From: Persicaria tinctoria
Taxonomy: Eukaryota; Streptophyta; Magnoliopsida; Caryophyllales; Polygonaceae
DNA length: 64,000 bases
Assembly (NCBI GenBank): GCA_037127255.1
Contig: JBANSL010000020.1
Span: 60,771,598 to 60,835,597, forward strand
Reading direction: 5' to 3'
Part shown: piece after piece, positions 55,544 through 64,000 of the stretch
How the letters are laid out: each line of letters begins with the position of its first letter
How positions within the stretch are numbered: the first letter of the stretch is position 1
Translations under genes and position numbers: made by a program
Notes under the pieces: generated by a model
Database searches by the model: none
The model's input: only the letters and a program-made list of their open reading frames with translations
Told to the model about the DNA's origin: nothing

Positions 55544-57008
55544 TGATGATCCAAATAGCTCAAGTTGAGCAGCCGAAGGTTACGGTAGAAATCAAAGAGG
55601 GTATTTTTTTAGGCTTTTGGAGGGTTTATCGGTGAAGACAAGGTCAAGCCGACACGTGGGAATCGTACGTGTTCCAATTTCCTGATTTTTGTTATAAGGA
55701 AAAAAATTCAAGTCGTTAGCCGGATAAATCATCGAACATACCATTGAAACTCGAAGAAAGACGCAACAAACAAGTAGCAATCACTCTATAAAGGATGAAA
55801 CTAAGCGACCAAAAAAAAATTAAGATGAAACTAAGCAAAACTAACACCGTCAAGTTGAGAACGCCTACAAAAAATAAAGTCAAACGCCACGATAGAGAAA
55901 TAGTACTACTAACCAGCGCTTCATCAAGACAATGCAGTTTTTCAATTCATATCCTTTTGTCTTGGCCAGTAATTAGACAAGTTAGTATTACTTGTGTATG
56001 TTTAACTCGTTTAGAATGAGCCGAGCTCGTATCGAACCTAAATTTGAACTCCAATTTATTTAATAAATAAACGAGTTCGAGTCAAACCGAGTTCAAGTTA
56101 TTCGACTCATATAACATCCTTAATCATAAATTCATAACTGAATCGCAAAATTTTGAGAAGGTCATCATAAATAAATTGTAGTTACGTATTTTGAAAACAC
56201 TCACAAGCTTAACCCTTTTAACAAATTTACTACACAACAAAATTACATCCCTCTTTTCAATCCTTTCTCCATTCACTAGTTGATCAAAATTTTGAATTAT
56301 TTTATGCTTACTGTTCTAAAAAAAACATTCAAAATCCGCCTAAACTCTTGAACTCATCCCACCGTCAAGATCCGTCTACACTCGGCCTAAACACTCACCC
56401 TATCCCACCTTGATTTTGGTAAATATAGAGAGGTCATATCTGATAATCGAATCGGAAGGTCATATTTGGGAATCGAATCGAATCGGGAACCATCAGATAC
56501 TACCCTGAAATTCTTTCCAGCTCAACCACCTCGTCACGGTGAAACGCAGGCTTTATCCCCGTCAAATATTTTTTAGAACATTTTTTATGGTAAATGTGGA
56601 TGAAAAAATTGTGATTGTGAAACGCAAGGCCTTTTACCAATTGACAACTGTTGTCGTTTCAGGCCTACAAACAGTACAAAGTACAATCGATCAGGTGAAT
56701 CAGGGATTATCCTATTTCGATTGATCAAGATGCAGAAATTGACCTGATACAAATAGATCTAAAATGCCTGATTTTAAAAAAAAAAAAAAAAACACATAAA
56801 GCAATACCTTGTACAGGCCAAAGGGCTAAACAAGCAACCAAGAACTAAAGGCTTCATCAGTTGAAATTGCAATGCTTTTTGCCTGATGATGGATCATGTT
56901 CCACAAATACCCACAACAAAAATTCCATATTTACAAGGCGTTGGATCTCCAGAGGCATCGATCAAATCAGCTTGAATGGGGCTTTTGTTGATCTCTACAA
57001 GATTCAAT
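55544..57008. other. Intergenic DNA with LINE, hAT and SINE-like fragments
   Basis: 55760-55930 resembles the LINE 3' region also found at 57715-58050. 55990-56122 is a truncated GAGCTCG-family hAT MITE, ending ATATAACATCCTTA. 56410-56535 has TCGAATCGGGAACC and other tRNA-related words. No gene was recognised; 56539-56724 is an unsupported frame. Confidence 0.5.
55990..56122. mobile_element. Truncated hAT-type MITE (GAGCTCG family)
   Basis: GAGCCGAGCTCGTATCGAAC and ATAAACGAGTTCGAGTC, with the right end ATATAACATCCTTA, match the 3' half of the family seen at 8353, 16709 and 27080. The left end is missing. Confidence 0.65.
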
Positions 57009-57473
57009 TCAACTCTCCACATCAACTTTGAGGCTTCTGTAACTGAATCCAGGAATCCTGTTATTCCCTTCATTAATGTCTACAGACGAACACATGCTTG
57101 GCAAGAAGCTCCCGCCATCGTTGTCGGTCCTCCTCCTCCTCTTCTTCCTCCTCCAACCCATTGTAAAAATGTAACCGATGGTCGTATTCAAGCTGCTACT
57201 ACTACTGGTAGCAGTTTCGGCATTGGACGCTGGTTTTCGATGTCGAAAGGCGTTTATATCCCTTGGCTCCGGGTGCCTCTTAGAGCTCTCTAGATCGAGT
57301 CGTTTGAAGTAGTCGATTTCCTTCCTTACAAGGGATGCTATGGTGCCTCTGGAGCCTATTGCAAGGGGAGTAGCTGTGCCCATCTTAGCATCATTATCAG
57401 TGAAGCTTCTGGTGGCGGTCGCGGTGGTGGTGGTGGTTGTTGAATTGCTGCTAGGCTTAGATTTGTAAAACAT
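57009..57473 (-). CDS. Small plant protein of unknown function
   Basis: This 154-residue frame starts at the ATG 57473 (MFYKSKPSSNSTTTTTTATATR); the frame is open four residues upstream without ATG. It has a Thr-rich start, then a conserved-looking core GTIASLVRKEIDYFKRLDL, a basic WRRKKRRRR stretch and a C-terminus ending SYRSLKVDVES. Related uncharacterised plant proteins share the GTI/V-SLV-EI-YF core. The Arg-rich stretch could be a nuclear localisation signal. A TATA box lies 158 bases upstream. An upstream ATG at 57610 opens an overlapping frame (see findings). The plus-strand frame is a shadow. Confidence 0.7.
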   Translation of the reverse strand: MFYKSKPSSNSTTTTTTATATRSFTDNDAKMGTATPLAIGSRGTIASLVRKEIDYFKRLDLESSKRHPEPRDINAFRHRKPASNAETATSSSSSLNTTIGYIFTMGWRRKKRRRRTDNDGGSFLPSMCSSVDINEGNNRIPGFSYRSLKVDVES

Positions 57474-57630
57474 GGGAGGCAAGAAAAATGGAAATTAAAG
57501 AGCTTCTGAATCAAGCAAAAGGAATATGGATGGCATGAGTCCTTTTGAGTTGGGGTGGTGATGGTGGAGAGTTGTGGGGAATGGGTTGCTTTGCTTTGGG
57601 ATTCAGCCATCTCTTCTTTTTGCTTATTCT

Positions 57631-57640
57631 AATATATAAA
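57631..57640 (-). promoter_or_regulatory. TATA box of the 57009-57473 gene
   Basis: The minus strand reads TTTATATATT about 158 bases upstream of the main ATG and 21 bases upstream of the upstream ATG at 57610. Confidence 0.5.
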
Positions 57641-57714
57641 CTTGGTTTGCTTTGTTAGGAAAGTGAGTATCTTTTTCTCAAGGAGGAAAAGTTTATTTGT
57701 TTCATAAACAATAT

Positions 57715-58050
57715 TGGAGTCGAGACATGTTAGCTGACAAGTCGGCAGACAAAAAACCGTCGAAACATACAACATACAACCAAAAAAGGGTGCAATACAA
57801 AAGGCGACACACAATACAACTGGACGAAACTAAGCAAACCTAAATCTAGCAAGTTGCGAACGTAGATAAAGAGTGAAGTCTAGCAACACTAACCAACGAT
57901 ACATTAGGAATCTCTTGTGGGCAGTGAAAACGAAGGAAGCTCCTTTTTTAACACGGGGTTGTCTTGTACACCCTACCTCAATCCCATCCTGTCTCGACTC
58001 CGAATGCCAGAATCCCAACGAAGATGAAGATCGCCTAGGCCACTTGTTTT
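57715..58050 (-). mobile_element. LINE 3' end, minus strand
   Basis: On the minus strand a degenerate frame (AHKRFLMYRWLVLLDFTLYL at about 57880-57930) is followed by a 3' untranslated region with TGTATGTTTCGACGG and TGTCTGCCGAC, matching the LINE 3' end at 27874-28098. The 5' part is absent. Confidence 0.5.
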
Positions 58051-59406
58051 ATTTATGAAGATACGATGGCATTGTGTATTTTGTCATGTATATATCTTTT
58101 CCATAAAGTCTTAGAACCGAGTTGTTTTGGAATGTGATCAAAATTATTATGAATCATAACAAATTAAGCAGCACAACATTGCATAATCATGATCTTGAAT
58201 CATGATCCATCATCCGGTCTGTGAACTGCGGTTTTCACCCTTTTGCCTCGCCTACATGATTAGGGTTTACCTTGGGTGCACATTTTTCTTGGGTGTCAAA
58301 ACACACTTTGGCGTGATCTAGGAGGTCTAAGGCCGGCAATCACGCCCTTACCAGTTACCAGTGTTGGAAGATTTTGTTGTGATTTTGGAATGAAGTAAAA
58401 AGAAAGAAATTAAATGTCCATTCTTACTTTATAATACTGTACTGATAAAGGGAATTACTTTCTTAATTGCTGCCCTTAATCAGTGAAAGTTATCCCCTAT
58501 GGGTCTTAATAAATTTGGGAATGAAAATCAATTTGATGTGCCATAGGATTGAAATGATTGGAATTTGGAATATCATAAATATATCTTGCCAGAAGGAAAA
58601 AACAATTAAACTCTACTTATGGAATCACCAAAATTCAAAACAGGACAAACTCAAATGATCTATAATTCTATATCCTATGCAAGTTGAGAGGCCATTTCGT
58701 GCTTATCATTCACACTGTCGGATCCATCCTCAATCATCATAAAGCTTGACAAAAGTTTGGCGAAATCAATTACATGTCAATCAGGATGAGCATCAAATTC
58801 ATAACAATAGGTAACAAGTAACACCAGACTGTAATAAACCTACACATTCATATATACAGGGATGCTTGTATCTCATGCTTCTCGGTTAAATCGGCAAGTC
58901 ATGGGGTATCATAGGACTAAGTTCATGATAGTATGATCCTTTGCAAGGGCTTTATTTGCTATAGAAGATGAAGATGATCACATAGGTCCAAAAAATGACC
59001 CAATGCCATAACAGAAGAGGAGCCATGGTATACTCTGCAAGGACTTTATTTTGCTATATAGAAGATCAAATGAGCGAGCAAATGCTCGGAATTCTCGGGG
59101 ATTTACACTCAAAGATCTTGTCAGCTGCCAAAATTTTCAACCAAGGAAGAAGTGGAAGATCTCGTGCACCTAAAACTCGAAAACAGAAGGGGTGTCTTGC
59201 CTGTCACTACTAACTCAGATCATGTTTTATTTTATGGTTCTCTAGCTATATACCTTCTTCCCTTTCTGGAGTTTTTCTGTGTCTTTTCCTAAACTATTTT
59301 TCACTCTTCTGGAGGCTGGGGGTTTTGTATGGTGCTATGCTCCGTGTTTCTGATCCTAGTGTTTACGGGGTATAAACTCTCAGCTGTTCCCTCTTGTTTG
59401 TCGAGA
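58051..59406. other. Intergenic DNA and probable 3' UTR of the phospholipase gene
   Basis: No gene or bounded repeat was recognised. The last few hundred bases before 59407 should include the 3' UTR of the minus-strand phospholipase gene. Confidence 0.4.
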
Positions 59407-62400
59407 TTATGGCAAATTTGGAAGATGAAGACAGTACCTTAGCTTCCGGGTTGTGGAGGTCATAGCACTTTGCAGTGCATCTTCAACAGTTGCACCTTCA
59501 AAGAACAATGAGTCGTATAGCTGGCAAACAAACCTAGACAGCTCCTCCTCTTCAGCGTCCCAGAAGCCCTTGGGATGGTCTCCATTCTTCTCAAATTCAA
59601 TATCTTCCCAGTCACTGAGTTGACTGGCTGCTTCTAACTCGTCTTCCTCGGCTTCATCCACTCCAATCTCAAACTTTCCATTATCCAAATCACCAAAATC
59701 ACCAGATCCATGGAATGTACCCAAGTGCATCTCTGGATGTTCAGCTGACGGGCATATAAGAGCTTTGGCACCGGAATCCAGGAACGCCTTGATTAGGTTC
59801 TTTTTGGGTCCATATCTTCCTGTAAAAATTATAATTCTGTCCCTCCAGGCTCCAACCTTAACAAGAGACACGGATATCATATCAGAACATTAGCAACAGA
59901 TAATGATTCAAGCCTCCAAGCAGGTAAAAAAAAAAAAAAAGGGGCAAACAGGGCTTTTGCAAAGTGGAGACGTCAGCTACTCAGCTAACTACCATAAGAT
60001 GTATAATCACCTTCCTATAGAAGTCTAAAATTCCAAACTTCTTTCTCAAGAAGTTGGATCCGAAACAAGATTAAATTCCAGATCTAAGCTGTATCCAAAG
60101 AATGAAATCATACGAGAAGTCATTAAACTCTACAGCTGAAACTAGAACAACTGTGGAAGAAATTTCTCCTGATTTATTTCTTGTACTTTATAGACTGAAA
60201 TTATACCAAACAAAGTCCAATTTGTTCCGACCAAGACAAATTTCCTTCTGAGTCTGCCCTGTATGTAAGAAAACAACATACCATCCAACGAACATCTTCT
60301 GCAACTAAGTGCATTGAAGGGACAGTTCTACGGAACATATATGCACCAATCTCTTGATCATCTTCCATAACCTGTACAGATTAGAAAGTAAAGAGCTGGC
60401 TTTTCAATTTAAAGAAGAAAGATAACCAAAATGAAATGAAAAAGAAGAAGCCTACCTGCGTTTGACGACCTATATACCGGTGCACAATACAACCAAGTTG
60501 GAAGCAAGGCCTATATGAGACCAACTCTGCAATAGTTGAAATATTGATCACCTTTGAGATTTCTTTTTTTGAGAAACCACGAATCAGTGGTAACAAGCTA
60601 AACTTGACACTCTGTAAGAACTTGTCTGCTAGGTCACCAGGTTCAGCAACAACAAAGACGTCATTTTGCCAACTATGTAAACATCACAATTACAAAGTTA
60701 GTAATAGAGGTAACAGTACGAACAACTATCATATTTGGGAGAGAGCATGAAGATCAAAAGAAGTAGAATGGTGAACCTTAGTATAGCTCCAACTGTATCA
60801 TTTTGCAAAGCCAAATGTACAATGCCTATTCTTGGTGAGTTCTGTATCTTATCAAAAAGTGCCTGGACAGGTGCTGATAGTGTTCGCGGTCCAGGAGAGG
60901 CTGGTGGTGAAGGAATAATCTTTCCAGGCTGGTGTCCATCCAAGCTCAAAGGTGGGACTAAATCAATTCGACCAATATTTGATGTGCCAATATCAGGACT
61001 ATTGTATAGAAGTGGGCTTGATGGAAAGCTTCCGGTGAACATAGGTGAGGCAAATGGTGAAGTCAGTGATGTTGGAGGAACCATCTTTGACGATCCAGGA
61101 GTGGCTTTCACAGATGACAACCTGATTCCATGTTGATTACAAAATGTCTCAAGTGACCTAGCATGGTGTGCAACTCTTCCAGAGTCGATACTATGAATAG
61201 CTTCAACAAGCACAACATTGCGCCTCCATCCCAAAGAAGGGCAATCATCATCTAGCACCATAGAAACAAGGCAGCAAAGTTTTCAGCAAAAAGCCACAAC
61301 ACACTGCTATGAACAGTGAACTGATGGAGGCAATAAAATGACGCAGGATTTAGCAGTGGTACCATTATTAGGCACCATTAACTTGGATACAGATTGAGAG
61401 TTTGAAACATCTGCCCATTTCTCATCCTGTTGATATGGTAACATAAGTCTCTCACAAACACCTTGGAAGGCCTGGGAATTATTTTGAATATACTCCTTTG
61501 TCGCAGTTTCCAACCTCAGCCAACCAGCAGGATCGGTTTCATCCAGGTCCATGTCACAGCGATCATCAACTGTCAACAAAAAATGATTCGATTCAAATTT
61601 CATTTTATTTAGAAATAAATATCTCAGTTTTGAAGCAAAAAAAATAATCACAGCAGCATTTGATTCAAGAGACCAAAAATTAACATGATCCATAAATGCT
61701 GTGTAGATCAATATTCTCACCAGGGTTAAAACGGAAATAGTGCATTTCAGGAAGCATTGGTATCAATGTGCTTAAAGCTTCCTCAACTCTTTCAATTGAA
61801 CAGGCACTTTCAACTAGGACAGGCACTGTATCCCAAATAAGCCACCCAGCTTTTCGAACCTGTCATAACAGCACACAAGAAACAACAATACACTGTAATT
61901 TTGTAAAATCAATTAATTAATTCTCTCCTCATAGAACTACACTTTCCTTTTAACAACTTGGTTGTTTTTTTTTTTTGTGTGTGTGTGTGGGGGGGGGGGG
62001 GGGGGGGGGGGGTATAACTTAAAACCAATCATTGGAATTCTATTAAAAGAAGAACGAGTGCATTAATCTTTTATGAGTATCCTAGATGTTATAACAAATG
62101 GTCTAGCCTAGAGATAAAGGTGTAATCCTAAACTCCTTATGCACTTGGTCACAGGATGTCATCTGAGTAATCATTCCCACAAATTGGACAAGAGAGAGAA
62201 GTGAACGTGTTAAAGGAATAGGTACAGAATAAAAGAGAAAGCAACCTTAGTTGGAACTGAACCACATCCTACAGAAACCAGACAATCGATATTGGTATCC
62301 GGCCAAAGAAGCTGTGCTTCCCTTATGGCAAAAATAGTTGGATTATTAGCTACGATTGCACCATCTTGCCAACGGTTGATTTCTGAAATATACAAGGATT

Positions 62401-64000
62401 AAATATTAGGCACACATATAAACCAAATTTGCATCAAGAAAACTTGAGTGGCATCAATTAAGAGGCAAGGTGATAAGAAATTTACCATCAGAAAAGTCAT
62501 CAAGATAATACGGAGCAGCAGATGATGCTCTTATAGCTTGCCAAACCTGATGCTTACAACTTCCTATAAAAGCACTGCGTTTATAGCCAACTTGAGCATG
62601 TGCACTAGATGCTCCCGTCATGCTGACAGCTGAATTTTCGGAATACGAAAGGTACATCTCAGGTGTTCCAGCAGGGTACTGAAGATAAATCAGGACAATC
62701 GATATAATGCCAGTAAAAGAATCTCAGAAGATTCATCATCCAGAAAAAAAAAAAAAAAAAAGGAGGATAACAATGATAGATACACAACCTGATAATTTCT
62801 AAACACAAATGGCTGAGCAGGCATTACGCTGACCAGGGTTGATACTACGAAGACTTTGGGTATTCCTTTGACTGCAGAATCAATCAAAAGGTCTCCATCT
62901 TCATCCGCACACACCTCTTTCAACAGCCTTTCAAACTGATCTGCACTGTGCTGCAAATAACATAGCATTGCCTTCTCTTCCATCCAAATCAGCAAGTCTC
63001 CCCCAAAGAGAGAATTAAATAGGTGGTTAATAACGAGCCCTAATCCTCTGCAGTGTGCTGGCAGCTCCAAATTGCTTTCTCTCAAAAAGTATGGTCATTG
63101 TAAAGAGGGATATTCTTATAAAACTAAATATACTAGGTCTTACTTATCGAGAGTGAAAGCTCTAGTGCTCTACCTTATAGAATTAGACTGCGTCGACAAT
63201 ATTGTCTGGATGTGTGAGTACACTAGAGACTAAGGACTAAGGAATGCCCATAATAATGACAGCCACACACGCACATGCAGCATGCAAGCCAAGACTACAG
63301 GGGCACTTAAGAATGCGTGTAAATATTTAGAGGAAAAGAATGAAACGTACTTTCGCACCATGTACAGCTATTCTGAATCTCTGCGATGAACTCTTATACA
63401 GATTATCAAATTTTTCTCTCCATGTTGCTACCTCGTTTTCTTTTGGAGGTTCAGCAAATACGAGCTTACCTGATTTCACAAATCAAATATCATATACAAT
63501 AAGCTAGAGACATAAATTGGATCATAGGGCAGCAACTGACGAGGGCAAAAATCCAAAATTCACAAAATAGACTAGTACATATATACCTACCAAGTTTTTT
63601 GTATATTTCCTCACACTGATCCAATGTCATTGACTTGATTCCAAGAGCCACAGCTAGCATACCACCAGTTGATGTGCCACATATAAGATCAAACATTTCA
63701 TGTATTCGTTTCCCTGTTCTCTTCTCTATTTCTTGAAGAATGTTTACAGTTGCCAAACCCTTCATTCCTCCCCCGTCCATACAGAGGATGCGCAGCCCTT
63801 GCCGCGCCAATGGTCTACCTCTGACAGCACGTCGTAGGATCTCATTCTCCCCTGAAAGAACAAAAAGCACGAAAAATTAGAGAATAAGGAATTTTCAAGT
63901 ACAAAATGAAATGGAAACAAAAGAACTACCAAGAATTGCCAAGGCTCGAGCTGCAGCTTTATTCACACGTGGCTCAGGCCTTGATGTAAGGCGGATAAGA
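59407..64000 (-). CDS. PLA1: Patatin-like phospholipase A I (5' end outside window)
   Basis: Twelve exons in the window (>64000-63930, 63851-63591, 63469-63351, 62950-62789, 62678-62486, 62382-62246, 61859-61721, 61569-61363, 61251-60777, 60672-60456, 60371-60282, 59856-59407) keep one frame for 839 codons. The patatin core is complete: oxyanion loop DGGGMKG, catalytic Ser in GTSTGG, and the dyad Asp in WQDGAIVANNP. The C-terminal half (VDDRCDMDLDETDPAGWLRL, then RYIGRQT and VGAWRDRIIIFTGRYGP) matches plant phospholipase A I (At1g61850), whose N-terminal leucine-rich and armadillo parts would lie beyond 64000. The enzyme releases fatty acids from phospho- and galactolipids and is tied to basal jasmonate levels in Arabidopsis. 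A 24-base G run sits in an intron at 61989-62012. Confidence 0.95.
61965..62012 (+). repeat. T12-(GT)6-G24 simple repeat in a phospholipase intron
   Basis: Twelve Ts, six GT units and 24 consecutive Gs lie in the intron between the exons ending at 62246 and starting at 61859. Such a G run is rare in plant DNA and is prone to sequencing length error. Confidence 0.9.

Noticed and set aside
1..64000. CRISPR arrays, operons or bacterial-type origins
   Set aside because: Repeats found are microsatellites, transposons or coding repeats; gene structure is eukaryotic throughout.

Overview
This is nuclear DNA from a flowering plant, most likely a eudicot. The evidence is AT-rich intergenic DNA, GT-AG introns, a plant tRNA-Trp gene, genes of plant-specific families (PLS-class PPR, STIG1-like, patatin-like phospholipase A I, plant cardiolipin synthase) and a dense load of plant transposon families. 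The species cannot be fixed from the sequence alone. Function names below rest on motif and family recognition. Exon borders were read by hand from splice signals and reading-frame continuity.

Layout. 1-5.0 kb: a decayed Mutator-like (MULE) element with a plant-mobile-domain gene followed by a DDE transposase fused to an OTU-like cysteine protease domain. 5.0-12.7 kb: gene-free, with telomere-like and palindromic repeats, two nested SINEs, Stowaway, hAT and other terminal-inverted-repeat elements. 12.7-13.1 kb: a STIG1-like secreted protein (minus). 13.2-22.9 kb: a direct tandem duplication of about 5 kb. Each copy carries a minus-strand LINE remnant and a PPR gene; the left PPR copy is a truncated pseudogene, the right one (22030-24153) is nearly intact. 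24.5 kb: tRNA-Trp(CCA). 26.5 kb: a small basic protein. 27-31 kb: four more transposon insertions with clear boundaries. 31.1-32.0 kb: an AT-hook protein. 33.6-34.8 kb: Mediator subunit MED21. 35.6-39.2 kb (minus, convergent with MED21): a three-RRM RBP45/47-type protein with an apparent 1-base frameshift. 40.7-48.1 kb (minus): a 20-exon plant ASPM gene with an unusual internal repeat array. 52.8-55.5 kb (minus): mitochondrial cardiolipin synthase. 57.0-57.5 kb (minus): a small protein of unknown function. 59.4-64.0 kb (minus, 5' end outside the window): a patatin-like phospholipase A I.

The genes are ordinary housekeeping or plant-specific loci with separate roles: transcription (MED21, AT-hook), RNA binding (RBP45, PPR), microtubule organisation (ASPM) and organelle or cellular lipid metabolism (cardiolipin synthase, phospholipase). 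Nothing indicates a joint pathway. The most informative features are structural: the MULE with PMD, DDE and OTU parts, stop codons that fit loss of methylated cytosines at CHG sites, the duplication with different later insertions in its two copies, the ASPM repeat array that has lost its IQ cores, and the frameshift and stop-codon lesions in otherwise conserved genes.
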